From Melastoma dodecandrum (Eukaryota > Streptophyta > Magnoliopsida > Myrtales > Melastomataceae), in NCBI GenBank assembly GCA_029817715.1, contig JARUPY010000605.1, positions 682,001 through 746,000 on the forward strand: DNA of 64,000 bases, written 5' to 3'. Position numbers and translations under genes: made by a program. A model generated the notes under the pieces. It did no database searches. It had not been told where the DNA came from and saw only the letters and a program-made list of their open reading frames with translations. Below, piece after piece: positions 20,558 through 32,761 of this stretch. The number at the start of each line of letters is the position of its first letter. Position 1 is the first letter of the stretch.

Positions 20558-22922
20558 TCATTTCTCCCATGGACTAGGCTTCCCGGGCATCGCAGGTATT
20601 GATAGATTGCTGTCGAGCATGAAGGAGAGATCATGTATCTGAGACATCAGCATCTTGAGCTGCTCCGATGATTCTCCAGATGTTGCATTAGTATCTCCTT
20701 CTGGCTTTACAGTCCCTTTACCTGCCTCTGTAGTATCCATGCTCAAGACCCTAAGCAATAAATAGATTATAAGCTGTCAAGAACAGCCTGATAGAAAGTA
20801 TCTGGACCGGATAGATGCCAAAGCCAATACATTCCATCACTCAGAAAAATGAAATCAGTGAGAGCGCAGGAATGACTGCATAAACTGTTAGCCAGTCAAA
20901 AAGGCCATTACCAGTTATGAGCTGAGGTTTTTAAATATGATGAGAGGCTACAAACCTGTGCAAGGAAAAAGCTTTAGTTTGCACAGAACTCGAATTTACA
21001 GGTTGCATAGTTATGCTTGTTGCACCAGGAAAACTATCTGGTGTCGAAAATCCAAAATCCATCATCAAGTCATTACTTGAGCCAAAAAGATCTGCCGGAG
21101 GTGTTGGATTAGAAGTTGCAACATCACCAGCATGCTTCCATACATTGTTTTCTACTGCATTGGTGGAACTCGTAAAATCATTCCATGCGTCATCCTCATC
21201 GGATCTGTCACTCTTGCTCACACCTGTGGCGCTACTTAACCATTGATTGTCTTCGATCCAAGTAAATTCAGTTGCAGACTTTCTTGTCCCCTCAGTGATT
21301 CCACCATGTCCTGCATCATGGCTGGGTTTAGGCCCCAAATCTTGTCCGTGGAATCCAACATTGGAATTACCCCTCGGATTATCATCAAACCAGTTGTCCC
21401 TGTTGGAAGGAGAAGGTTTAAGTGCCAAATCTTGTCTGTTGAACACAATGTTGGAATTGCCCCTTGGATCATCATCAAACCAATTTTCCATGTCAGAAGA
21501 GGAAGGTTTCAGTCCTGCATCAAGGCTAGGTTTAGGTCCTAAATCTTGCCCATTGAACCCTATGCTTGCATTACTCCTTGGATCATCATCGAACCACTTG
21601 TCCATATCAGAAGAAGAAGGTTCGGCATCATTTCTTTTCAGCTCATTTCCAGGTCCAAACATCTCATCCACATGGGCTGACATAACAACAGAAGAACCTG
21701 AAAAAGGGTCAGGAGAGGGGGAGACCTTTTGAGCTGTTTCAAAATCAGCTGATTGAAACTCTGCATCCCAAGCAGACATTGAATTCGTACTCTCATAGCC
21801 TGTCGAATTAACTGATGTGGATGGTAGCGGAACATTTCCGAACAAGCTGAGGTTACCAGGAGCTTGTGTAATATTGCTTTCAGGAGCACGGCTTCCTTCG
21901 TCAGCTCCAGATTTCTTCTCAAATGTTGAAGAACCGATGTCATTCGTTCCTTCACCGAAGAAGCTGTCAAGTTCAGCTCCACCCAAATTCAAAGAAATTT
22001 TAGGCTGAGCTGAATCAACCCTGCCACTGTCAGCTGGTTTTTCTGCTGGCAGAGACCACTTAATTTCTAGGCTCAAGAGATCGGACAAATGAATCTCATC
22101 TATGACTCTGCCCTTTTCCCTGTAAGGCTCGTCTTCCCCAAAAGCTGGTACCACATTCTCCTAGAAAATAAAAATCGAGACTCGAATTCAATAGTGTCTT
22201 AAACCCTAAACCCTAAACCGACATCAATCACTATACTGAAGATTTCCCATAAATGGAAATCTATTTCCTACAAAATAGAAGCACACGACACTCATTTTAG
22301 GGTCTCTTCCCTTTCATCTGAGACCAGAAAGCAAAAAAAGTAAGTCTTCGCGAGAAACGAAATTGGACGTGAAGAAAATCTAACTCTACAGACGAATCCA
22401 TCAAATGGAGGAGAATTTTCACTTTCCCGCAGGAAAGAACCAAATCCAAGCAATAAGAAACCCTCATCGATTTCCAGGCATAAAAAATCTCTCAAGTAAA
22501 AGTGCAAAATAATACGATCTTTCCCGCATCCCACAACCAAGAATCATCATATAAACAACCACGCAATGGCACGCAAGAACAACCAAAAAGAAACTCACAG
22601 ATCCGTCCAACGCGAGAGCTTCAATCAACCAAGCGTACCCATTACTCTCCCTAAAATTGAGCGGATCGGGCATCACTTCTCCGAACGCCTCCTTCCCGCA
22701 GAAGACGCAGAACGCCGAATTGATTCCCCGGAGGAGCCTCCCTTTACAATGTCGGCATCTCAAGTACGGAGGGGAGGGATCCACCTGGGAAATGCAGGAA
22801 TCGCACGGCTGCAGGCTTGGGATCGCGGGGTCGGTCTGGTCGAAGGAGAGGAGGCCAGACTGTGCCCGGAGGTCGCGGCGGAGCTGGTCGAAGATCTCCG
22901 GCGGGATAGAGAAAGGCGTCAT
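20558..22922 (-). CDS. zinc-ribbon DUF7815-like protein with acidic repeat region
   Basis: Three exons: 22599-22922, 20956-22160 and 20558-20750, joining to 573 residues. I chose the ATG at 22922 (MTPFSIPPEIFDQ) because the longer open frame upstream has no in-frame ATG. The conserved N-terminus has a C-x2-C-x12-C-x2-C zinc ribbon (Cys 56, 59, 72, 75; CRHCKG and CVFCGK), followed by DPLNFRESNGYAWLIEALAL. The rest is acidic, Ser/Asp-rich and probably disordered, with about three copies of a repeat containing WFDDDPRxN and QDLxxKPS. A short helical C-terminus (QLKMLMSQIHDLSFML) ends the protein. Plant proteins with this architecture are often annotated as dentin-sialophosphoprotein-like or DUF7815; function is unknown. 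The first intron (22161-22598) contains a telo-box-like sequence. TGGGCC/GGCCCA motifs lie upstream. Confidence 0.8.
21290..21640 (-). repeat. in-frame tandem repeats inside the DUF7815-like gene
   Basis: Three imperfect copies of a coding unit of about 30-40 residues, each with a SSSDM/PSNRD, WFDD(D/N)PR and QDL core. At the DNA level the copies share strings such as GGATCATCATCAAACCA. They look like a recent intragenic expansion. Confidence 0.7.
22201..22219. promoter_or_regulatory. telo-box-like motif in intron 1 of the DUF7815-like gene
   Basis: AAACCCTAAACCCTAAACC, an interstitial telomere-type repeat, within the first intron. Telo-boxes near 5' ends of plant genes are bound by Myb-type telomere-repeat factors. 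Function here is inferred. Confidence 0.4.
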
Positions 22923-22929
22923 CGCTATT

Positions 22930-23130
22930 CGCGACGGTTGGTTCGTTGTGGTTTGTTGCGACTTGGCCGGTCGGGCGGTCGGCGTCGGGAGAAGTCGAGC
23001 CAACCAGCGGGGAATGGATTCAAGATCGACCTTGGACAGGCGGCTGTGAATTATGGGCTAGGCCTGCAGATGGGCCGGGCTCGAGACGATTATATGGAAT
23101 GGGCCAACAATTGCTTGGAGGAACACGTTA
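22930..23130 (-). promoter_or_regulatory. upstream region of the DUF7815-like gene
   Basis: GGGCTAGGCC, GATGGGCCGGGC and ATGGGCCAAC lie at 23050-23107, i.e. several TGGGCC/GGCCCA (site II-like) elements just upstream of the ATG at 22922, a common pattern in broadly expressed plant genes. Confidence 0.4.
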
Positions 23131-23337
23131 ACGTTAACAAATTCTTGATGTAAGAATTTGTGTTCCTCATTTTCATAATATCTTTATTTTGGATATGTTA
23201 CAATACAATATAACTGAGTGAATCTATCGTGCAAGTTACCCAGTTAATGAATTCAATCCCTAGATTACCCGGCCACTCGTGAGAGGGTGGGTGCGACTGC
23301 TTACACAAAGGCGGAGCAAAGAATCCTGCGGAGTCGC

Positions 23338-24772
23338 TCAGTTCACATTTCTCAATAAGTAGGCAACAATGAATCCCAGCACCGCACCAGCAACAACCTA
23401 CGTGAAGCCAAGAGTGTTGAAGGTGGAGCAGGCTATTATTAAAGGTTGTCTTTGCGAAGTGCTAGGCGATTTGCTACACTGGGGAGCATCAAAAGTTGCT
23501 GAAAGACCATTGTACCTGAACTGGGGTATGCCCAAGTAGCTCGCGCAGAGGTCTAACGCTGGCTAGAGGATGATCTGCTGGTAACTCACACACTATTTGG
23601 TTTAGTAACTGCAATGAGAGCCATATTAAGTCATTGGAATATCACAATAAGGAATGAATTCTAAAGACAGCATCAACAGAGGAAAAACCGAAAGTGGGTT
23701 GTTTTGACGCATAAGTAAACCAATTTCTAGGTAAAAGCATACTTCAGCTTGCCGGCCAGCATGAAATCTGACTCCTGAAGCATCATACATCACCTGCAAG
23801 TATTTCAAATAATCAATGAATAAAGCAGCAAATCACTTCGCACGCCACGATGCTTTTGATGCCATAAGTTACGAAGGAGAATCGGAAAATGTCTTGTGAC
23901 ATTGAAAGGGGAGAGAATTCATACCACACAAGCCAAGACAATGGCAATGGCGAATTCAGATCCTCCTGTTCCTTCTTGCAAGCCTATTGCCGTTGCTAAG
24001 GCGGTAACTGTGGCAGCATGCGATGATGGCATTCCGCCAGAATCTAGCAGCCTTTTGGAATCCCATCTCTTCTCATTTAACCTGAGTTCCTAGAACGAGA
24101 ATATCGTGAAGAAAATTTTTTTGCAAGTCCTGAAGCAGCAAAGTTTCATGTGACGACAGAAACAATACATTATGTGATGGAATTCAAGTTTCAATTCAAC
24201 CAGACGAGGTAAATCCTGCGCAATTAACGTCCAAAGACTGATCCCGCATTATATACCACACAATCTCCGCAACCAGGCCGAATTAAAGGCACATCTAGGC
24301 CATGCTCAAGGAAGAAGCAACTGCCGCGGGTAAGATAATTTTTAATTTCTCAGCATGTATTAACAGACCCGTCCGCACCGACACCAGACTCATACCTCTC
24401 CCTCCAAATGCGTCAGAGATGCAAAATAGGTCAAGAAAATGTCGCCCGATAACATTTCAACCAAATCAACGTCATCATCTCCACGGAAACGGATGATGAT
24501 CGCGCAGAGGATTCCAATCACACCAACAACCTAAAAATGATGGCATCTCGGTAGCGTGTTCCTCGATTCCGATCGATTCAGGCATCAAGCCAAGGGAGAA
24601 TGGACGACGACTATTACCGGGTGGTAAAGATCTTGAGGAGCTGAGCGATCGCGAATGCCACGAATGCGGACACCAGGGGAAGGTTACTGAAGAAAAACGT
24701 CGTTGACGAATACGAAGACGTCTTTGCCGCTGACGTCGACACAGCGGCGGCCGTTGCGGCCTCATCCATCGA
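23338..24772 (-). CDS. divergent PAP2 (DUF212) family membrane protein
   Basis: Five exons by splice signals and frame: 24618-24772, 23925-24081, 23743-23793, 23516-23608 and 23338-23397, joining to 171 residues, the usual size for the family. The protein begins MDEAATAAAV; the frame is open upstream but has no earlier ATG. After a short N-terminus come a hydrophobic segment (SNLPLVSAFVAFAIAQLLKI), the signature RWDSKRLLDSGGMPSSHAA, a second membrane segment (FAIAIVLACVVMYDASG), VRFHAGRQAE, LRELLGHTPVQ and a last membrane segment VVAGAVLGFIVAYLL. Such proteins are labelled acid phosphatase/vanadium-dependent haloperoxidase-related, but phosphatase activity is unproven. A site II cluster lies upstream (24994-25041). 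The next gene downstream is on the same strand, about 410 bp away. Confidence 0.88.
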
Positions 24773-24993
24773 CCGGCGTGACCCGTCCGAAGGTATGCTT
24801 TTCTCCGTCCAACTCGGTGTGAATTCGGAATCTGCCTCGGCCGTGATAGTCAAACAATCTCTATACTTTCTCCTCCCTTTTCCTCTCCTCCATCCGGACG
24901 CAATTTGCGGTTGAAAAGCAGAAGACAGGAATTGGAAGATGGAGAAATGAAGTTCTTAATTGCATGGGTAGGGGGACCAGGAGGTTGGGCGCT

Positions 24994-25041
24994 TGGCCCA
25001 ATAAGGTTACTGGGCCAATGAATGGGCCAGGGATGGGCCCA
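24994..25041 (-). promoter_or_regulatory. TGGGCC/GGCCCA cluster upstream of the PAP2 gene
   Basis: Four motifs within 48 bases: TGGCCCA (24994), TGGGCC (25011 and 25023) and TGGGCCCA (25034), about 220-270 bases upstream of the ATG. Site II elements of this kind are bound by TCP factors in plants; regulation here is inferred. Confidence 0.5.
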
Positions 25042-26199
25042 CCCAAGTACGGACGATGTTACGAACATCTATTGCTAACGATATTCCTTGGAGAAGCGCT
25101 TGGTCGGTACCAACTCTGGCTCCACGTCGAGTTCCTCCTTCAAAGAGCTGCTACCGATTTCGAGTCTTTCCTTGAAGACCAGATGAACGTACGCGGGGTC
25201 GAAGGAACGAATTTAGATTGAAGTTCAGTTCCTTTGCTTCTCCAATATCTTTCATCATGACTTCCTAAATATGATAACTGACACCAACAATGAGCAAGAC
25301 AAAGATCCGGTGATGTGCATGAGTTTGAAACATGTGTTCTGTAATGTTTCGATTAATCTATAATGGTATCTCAAGTTTGTGGACATGAGTCCATCGCCCA
25401 TCAAACCAGCTCTTTTCTGTTTGTGGGAAAATGAGATATCAGGTTCGTAGATTCACGCAAAATAATGTTGTTAGGCCTTAGCCGTCCATCCCTCTCTTAT
25501 TTTTGGCAGGGAAATGTACAAAATTGGAATGTGTTGGGTACTGTTAACCACGGGACGAACAGTGATATCTTTGTCATACGAAGAATCGGTCCTCGGATCA
25601 TCCCACCCAACAGTGGCCTTCTTCCATTAGCACTCGGGGGAAGCTCCCTGCACAAATCCAATCAACTAACTGTGTATAGTCAGTTATTAGTTTAGCAGAA
25701 GCAAGAGCCCATCCGTCCAATCTTCCTATATATCACTCAGCGTGATTCAGCCTTCAAATGTTAGGGACTGTCTTTACGTGTTTTTATTCCACCACCCGAG
25801 TCGACAACGAACACGAGCAAGCTCAGAGTCAAATGCCTCTCTTTAAACGGAGATCCCACCGTCGCACTGTCAGGAGAGAAGCTGCCGGTTAGTCACTGAA
25901 TGCCAAACGAATGAATCCCGGAACAGAGACTAACTCGTCTAACTTCTGGTCTGTCGTGTATGGAGGGCGGGCGGGCTTTCAGCAGATCCAGCCCAATCCA
26001 TGGTTGAAGCTCAGGAAAAGAAAAACCCATAAACCCTTGGGGAATCATCGGGGTTTGGATAAGGCTCTTCGCAGGTGACCGCTTCCTTCGTCGCCGGAAC
26101 TCCTCCTAGGTTTTTTACCCAGGTCGCCGATTCATTTCAAAGATTGTTTTTTCACATTGTGAAACGACATCCCTGAACTCGATTGGTTGAGGAAGACCG
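25042..26199. other. spacer between divergent genes
   Basis: Probably holds the cupin gene's promoter near its right end. A short open frame ends at 25221 and has protein-like composition, but I found no family, start context or splice partner for it. Confidence 0.35.
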
Positions 26200-26613
26200 A
26201 TGGCGACCATGAATATCGGCGGCTGGGTTCCCTTCAAGACGGCGTCGCGGGGTGACGTTAATAGGAGGAAACCTTGTTTGACCGTGAGGTCGATGTGTAT
26301 GGAGAAGCCGCTGGAGGAGCTATACAACGTGAGGGTGGAGAGGAAGGTTTCCAAGGAGCGGCTCGAGGAGCTCGGGGTGTCGAGGTGGTCGGTTTGGAAG
26401 ACCGGCAAGTGCCAGCTCCCTTGGGACTGGCATGTGGATCAGCTAGTTTACATCGAGGAAGGGGAGGTTAGGGTTGTCCCTTGTGGGAGTCGGAGGTACA
26501 TGAGTTTCTTGGCGGGCGACCTCGTTCGGTATCCCAAGTGGTTCGAGGCCGACTTGTTCTTCAACGCGCCATACCAGGAGCGTTATAGTTTCCGAGCCTA
26601 CGGCGATGATTAG
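26200..26613 (+). CDS. RmlC-like cupin domain protein (EutQ/ureidoglycine aminohydrolase-like cupin)
   Basis: Single-exon gene of 137 residues with ATG at 26200. The segment ELGVSRWSVWKTGKCQLPWD, then YIEEGEVRVVP, FLAGDLVRYPKWFEADLFFN and YQERYSFRAYGDD, matches the small plant cupin_3-type family. The usual cupin core is visible: the GEVRVVP turn and the AGDLVRYP turn. The first 35 residues are Arg/Ser/Lys-rich and might be a plastid transit peptide; this is uncertain. Plant members of this type have no firmly established reaction. It faces the GH9 gene tail to tail, about 400 bp away. Confidence 0.85.
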   Translation: MATMNIGGWVPFKTASRGDVNRRKPCLTVRSMCMEKPLEELYNVRVERKVSKERLEELGVSRWSVWKTGKCQLPWDWHVDQLVYIEEGEVRVVPCGSRRYMSFLAGDLVRYPKWFEADLFFNAPYQERYSFRAYGDD

Positions 26614-27012
26614 GATCGCAGCCAATTCCGAGAGATGAGAAATGTGGTCTCGTTGAGTCATTTCTGCATTTGGTAGGATTTGTGCTGTTTCGGACTTTGA
26701 AGTTTGATGCTTGGGTGTTATATCCGGCCAATTATGAATACCCATTGCAGATTGTTACTCTTTGGCCTGCTATAAGGATGGTTGTGTTTCTAGGCAAATT
26801 CATCAGGAAAAGACAACTTGTGTAGATGAGCATTTGCGAAATGCGATCACGTTCGAAACTAAAAAATGTGCTTGCAAACACTTCTTTGCAGAGCCTTACA
26901 TAGAACTGGGACTTTCTGGTTGTTTATATATCTCCTCTGTACTGTCTGTACACTTAAACACATCCTCTCTCATCTTATCGAATTGTCAAGCCACAAATGG
27001 TCTCGCCCCTGC
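26614..27012. other. spacer between convergent 3' ends
   Basis: About 400 bases between the cupin gene and the endoglucanase gene; contains both probable 3' UTRs. No other feature seen. Confidence 0.5.
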
Positions 27013-29952
27013 TCACTTCTTGTACAAGGCGAGTAATGCTGATTTTTCCTTGTTGAGAACGTCAAAACTTGGATTCTGCAAATGCCACAGCTTTGCGAAG
27101 ACCCCCACCAGTGGCGCCGTGTTGTATGTGCATGCCTCGGTCTGCATGTAGTTCCCCCTGTCATCGACGAAAGCGTCCTGGCCATCTGGCCCTCCGACCA
27201 GCGCCCCGACCACAACGTTCGGGTTTGCATCCTCACTGCTGTACCAGTCGTCATACCCTTGTGTGCACCCTATGAATCCTTTGTACTCCCTGTAGGACAC
27301 AATTGAGGCACCTCTGTGGTGCATCATCCTGGGGAAGACCGATCCGAACCCGACCAAGTAGCTCGTGTTGCGAGGGTTTGAACCCAGGATATAATCCACC
27401 TGCGACTTCGCGGATGCCAGCATCTCATCGTGCGAGACAATTCCTCTGGGGCAATGTAGTTCCCGATTCGTTCCTCTAAGCATGTCTGAGTAGACCATAA
27501 GGAGGAAAGCAGCAGATGTAACATACTGCATGTTGTTCCATTCCCGGATGAAGAGCATACCCCCCGGGGACCGCTCGGCATTGCTCACATTGTTCTTGTC
27601 GAGACAAGAGCAGAGGTAGTGCCCGGCCTTCAGACGGTACTGCTCAAGCACGCTTCGGTGGTCGTCCTTGTGCTTGCCTTCCATCAGGAGCTGCATTTAG
27701 GCACACCAGCACAACCATTCCCAAATGTTATTACCCACCAAGCATTAGCATGAAACAGTCCCAGATGGTAAATTTCATTGGATCTACTATGAAATGAATG
27801 CATCATCACCCTTCTTCGTCATGGGAGACAACTTCGAAAAAAATTCCTATTCATTTATCCTCCCTGGCCCCTTCTTACAGCCAACTCCACTCCATGCCAC
27901 ACATTACAAAAAAATATCCCTCCCACTCTGTCCACCCCCCTTCTTCCTTTAGAATTTGACCCCATATGTACTAACTTGAGGTTGTGTTAGTGTTCATAGA
28001 CTATTTTGTGAAAGAAAGTTTTTAGTATAGTTTTCCTGTAAAAATAAAGAAACTGGTGTTTGAAACACTTGCTTCCATTTGAATTAAAATCCGCCTTTTA
28101 AACATCAATTTCCTTAATATTTTGAGATTAAATTAATATTTTAAACTAAAAAATGTTTAACAACCTATTTTGCTGGTAACAAAACTCATCAATTGGGATC
28201 TAGTCAAAAAGCTTTGGGGGATTGGGGGGGACAAAGAGTAAAGTGGGGAGTGTTTATGGAAAAAGGGCCAAAAGAAAATCAAAATCAGTCTTTTAGCACA
28301 TGATTTTATGCACCCCCAAAAAAAGTAGAGAATAGGCACACACACAAAAAAAAAACAAAAGAAATCCTCCCCACCAACCCAACTCAACCCCTCTGTTTAT
28401 GCCTTAATTGAGGCTTACCCTATCCCATCCCAGTCCCCTCTAACCATACCAACCTATCTGTCGAAAATGAAAATCACACCACTTTCCATTGTAAGTTTAA
28501 ATCAACGAATAATTAAACTTTCTAAATTTCCTGTTAATACGAAAAAAGAAAAGGAAGAGAGCAAGATTTCGAGGACAAAAGGAGAAAGGAAAAGGGAAAA
28601 TCTCCCCATCCCAATAAAAGATTTTTCCCACAACAACAAGCAAACAAAAACGCCAGAAATCAAGAGGAATTGTGCGCTATAATTAATGAATTTTACGTTG
28701 AAAAAATAAAAACAAATTATAGAATATTTAATAATAATAATAATACCTGGGAGGCCATGATTTGGACCCCGGCGTACTTAACGTCCCAGCTGAACTCGTT
28801 CATCGCCCAACCGACACCTCCCATCTGATTAGCGTTGCTAATGGCGTACTCAAGGTAGTACTCGTCGTCGGTGGCCCTGTGCAGCCACAGCGCCGCCCAC
28901 AACAGCTCGTCCTCGTACCCGCTCACTGACCCGTAGTAGCTCTTCACTTCTGCCACGCTCTCGTCGTACCTTCCCCTGTACTTGTCCCCGAACTCAAATA
29001 GCTGCCGCAGAGGACCCATTAGGCTGGAATTTGACGGCTCGCGTTTGTTTCTGGTTTCGTTTCAATGTTACCTGTTGGGCGTGGTGCAACAGAAGGTGGG
29101 AGTAATGCGGGTTCGATCTCCTGAACACGATTGATGCAGCTGCCATCGCGGCTGCTGTCTCCCCTGCGATGTCTGACCCGGGGTTGTCCGGGTCAACCTT
29201 GTAGGCCTGCCTAGATGTCGTCATGTCCTCCGGCCGCTGCCAGCAGTAGTGATCCGTGTCTCCATCGCCAACCTACAGAAGGCAAAAGAAGAATTAGCCA
29301 AGCTTGAGTGGCATCATAGTTAAGGACTAACTGAGATCAAGCTACCTCTGCCCATAAGACGTTGGGACTGGTGTGGGCCTTGATGAAGTAGTCGGTCCCC
29401 CATTTGATCGCCTCCAGTGCGTGGTCCATCTCTCCGGCCAACTCGATATCCCGTCCATACTCGATCACACCCCACGACAGCATCGTAACCGTGAACGCCA
29501 TCGGCAGCCCGAACTTCACGTGGTCTCCCGCATCGTAGTAGCCTCCCACTAAATCCACCTGCATACATGAAAGTGCATCCCATTACAGAAGAACAATGAC
29601 ACAATCCGATTCGTGCTGAATCCATCAGTCCATTGAGAAAATTGCTGCGAGACACTGGGAATCAATGACTATCATGCGACGCATTCAAATGCGACGGAGA
29701 GTAGCATATGAGGGACCCTAAAGCTTATCCACTTACACCTTGCTCAAGCCCGTCGGTCAGTCCGGAATGGTCACGCCACGTGACTCTCTGGTTATAAGGA
29801 AGCCGTCCTGACCGTTGCGCCTCGAAGTAGAGCAGGCTCTTGGACAGTGCATCCCCATAATCGAAATCGATCGAGCCTACGAAGACGATGCACGCCATAA
29901 ACGCGAACGACGTTATCCAGTGCGGAATCCGCGGACGGCATTGTCTCTTCAT
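27013..29952 (-). CDS. GH9 endo-1,4-beta-glucanase (secreted, class B type)
   Basis: Five exons: 29737-29952, 29346-29558, 29072-29272, 28747-29001 and 27013-27690, all phase 0, joining to 520 residues. The enzyme hydrolyses beta-1,4-glucan links in the cell wall. The N-terminus is basic and then hydrophobic ([18 protein letters not shown]), a signal peptide; no carbohydrate-binding C-terminal module and no long cytosolic tail of the KORRIGAN type are present, which fits class B. GH9 motifs are [15 protein letters not shown] with the catalytic Asp residues (about residues 80-94), [20 protein letters not shown] with the conserved His, and [20 protein letters not shown] with the catalytic Glu. 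The longer open frame upstream of 29952 starts without ATG, so ATG 29952 is preferred. Intron 4 (27691-28746) is long and AT-rich. Confidence 0.93.
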
Positions 29953-32633
29953 CCTCCGGTATCTTCTCCCTTGTCTCTGTGGGGAGAGAGGAAGAGAAAG
30001 CGCGACAGGACCAGACAAGACTACTTCAGAGATTTGAATTGAATTGTAAGAGTTGGGATTTTATGGGCATTACGAGATGGCCTTCCTACATTTTGATTTT
30101 ATTCGGTGAACTTCGTATACATTGGCGTATAGTGGAAGTGAAGCCACAAATTAATCAAATAATCTTAAAAATTAATGTTAAACTTCAGAATTCAATTGAT
30201 AGAGAATTTGCTTTAATTCATAATAATAATAATAATAATTAATCGTGATTCGTGGGATGGGATGGGAAGAATTTAATGGTCGCACCCATTTTGGGTGCGA
30301 GCCCCAAAAGAAGCAAAACCAAAGAGAGACAAGAGAATCTGCACGTTAGGCGTGAATCGGATCCACACGATGATGTAATGAAAATCCTTTGTTCGTTACT
30401 GATTGTAAGATTAATGTGCACCATATATGGAAAAGAAATAATTCAAATTATTATACAATCACATATATATTTGCTAATTATGTATAAGGGGGACACAACA
30501 CACTTGCCAAGCATATTATGATGATCCACGTCGTCGGTTGTTGCCCCCCTTTCCCTCCCCCCGATTTGTCAAATTAATGAAGCGGTTGACCTCATGAACC
30601 GACAACCCCGGTGGGGCCCCACTCGTTAAAATCTCACCCATCAATATCTCCAATTTCTTGTTTTTTTTAATATTTGTTCGTGATGTTTTTTTCCCGGAAG
30701 AGTAAAATCCATTGATTTTTTTCTCAATCACGTAACTCTTAATGAATTTGAATCCACCCTCTCCCATTAATAGATTCACCATATTCGGCGAAATCGTTGC
30801 GTAATAAAACCTTAATACGTCAACCCACACATAATTATTCTTGACGCTTAAATGTTTAGTAACGCTTATATATAAGTTAATCTTTGTGTAATGCATTATT
30901 TATTTATTATTATTATTATTTGATGTAACTGAGCAGTCCCATCCCATCCGTACAGACACACTGGTCTGGAATTAACGACCTCACCCACACACACCCCCCC
31001 CGCCAATTTCCCCTCCCTCCCACCCACTCCGCGCGCATTTTTTAATCCAAAAAAAAAATCGAACAATGAGTTTTGGGTTTTTGTCGGTGGAAGCGCCACG
31101 TGTCCATCGACCTCGGCAACTCTCTCTCCCAATACTCTGGACCAGACCGGCCCCGTGCTTTATTACAGGCGGAGCTGTCTCGGTCGACCGGCCCGGAGTG
31201 CGGGGCTCCTCTGTGCCGCCCCCCCCCACCGACGCCCTTCCCTCCTTGCAATTTTTGCTGGCTTAGCAAACCAGAACAGATCGAGTCCTCGTACTTCTCC
31301 CCTAACTACCCTCCGTCCTCCACCGTAATCAGCAATTTCCGGGGATGAAAAAAATTGACACCACCACCAGCAAGTCCTCCCCCACAAGCACCGCTGTTTG
31401 ACAGCAAAAAACACACTGATATATTTGGCGTAAAAAACGTTCGTGATTAGTTAAATGGTCGTCACCCAAATGCGTCAGTGAAATTTTGAAAAAAAAAAAA
31501 ACTAAAATTTCGTTACAAGAAGTGCACCCTTAGCAGAGATGGTGGAATGATAGTATTTCCTTCAAATGAGACAGGCTCTTCAACCTTAAAGAGAGCGTGT
31601 GAAAAATTAAGTCTTAATCAAAAGGAGATGTTACATTTTACACATGTTTGTGAAACAGGTGAATAGAAGACAATGGAAAATCAAAGGCAATTCTAAGCAA
31701 AGTAAATTGTATTTGTAAATACCATTTGATGATCATGTAGTTAAATAACAAAAGTACCACAAGGCTAAAAAAGATAAAGCACAACATGTAGTTGTGTGGG
31801 TTAAAAAAGTCTAAAAATATCTTATTTATATTAAAATCATAAATTAACTTTTTAAAATCTTAAAGTAGTATTCGAGTCACGTCCGTTTATTTATCGTCAC
31901 GTTTTCTAGATTAACCCATGTCCTTCGTCTAAGTGGGTTGAATCTTATAGCGACACGTGTCTTCCTTCTCGCTTGATTGAATTATGAAACCATTTTCGTT
32001 GACGGGTTTCACTTGGTCAATGGACGGAGGGACCAAAAATTTTATGTGTCAACATCAACACCAAATTAAGAAATTGACTTCTAGATCTAAAGCCAAAATT
32101 TTTATGTGTCTAACATGTTGTCTCCCTCTTTTTTAAAATGAGTAGACTAATATAAGTCGTAAGGCAAACATATATCTTTTGTCATGTGTGATTGTCCTTT
32201 AATCGCTCATGAGATTTATTTCTTATTCTATAGCTCATGAAGATATTTGTAAGGAGAGATTCTTTTAAGGTTAAATGGTTTTTCTTTCTCATAAAAAAAT
32301 TTCTATGAGAGAATTATATTTTTATAAAGCAATAAAACATTTATGGTTTGAGAAGATTTATTTTCAAAATCTCACACCAAAGATTCTCGTAAAGAAATTA
32401 TTCTAGTCGAAGGACAAAGCTCGACATTAAAAACTGGTCGACGCTAAGTAGTGGAAGGTTAGTGGTCAAATGTCATTGAAGCTCAAAAGTTGAAGGTCAA
32501 AGAATGATATTCTGATAGTCAAATAAGAATAACATGATCGATTGAAGGTATGTTGGCTCAAAAACGGATTGCAATCGAAGCATGCAACGATGATCACACA
32601 GACCAGTGATGATTCCTTATTCACAAGCAGTTG
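29953..32633. other. long AT-rich intergenic region
   Basis: Contains ATT/TTA microsatellites (around 30220 and 30900) and a C-rich patch at 30990-31030 and 31220. No gene, tRNA or complete transposon could be supported. The part next to 29952 should be the GH9 promoter. Confidence 0.4.
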
Positions 32634-32761
32634 TAGTCAATTTTCTTCAAATTAGGCACGTGTTGGCAACGACTACTAGTATATTAATGTAAAGGCCTAG
32701 TCAGTTTTCTTCAAATTAGGCACGTGTTGGCAACGACTACTAGTATATTAATATAAATAAG
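32634..32761. repeat. 64-bp tandem duplication with G-box motifs
   Basis: Two copies (32634-32697 and 32698-32761) share TTTTCTTCAAATTAGGCACG and what follows. Each carries CACGTG (32657-32662 and 32721-32726). A TATA-like ATATAAATAA follows the second copy, so the unit may be an enhancer-type duplication in the U3 region of an old LTR. Confidence 0.8.

Noticed and set aside
24850..25068. Alternative upstream start for the PAP2-like gene
   Set aside because: The ATG in this frame leads to a stop at 24850 and is out of frame with the conserved exon; the start at 24772 gives the usual family length.
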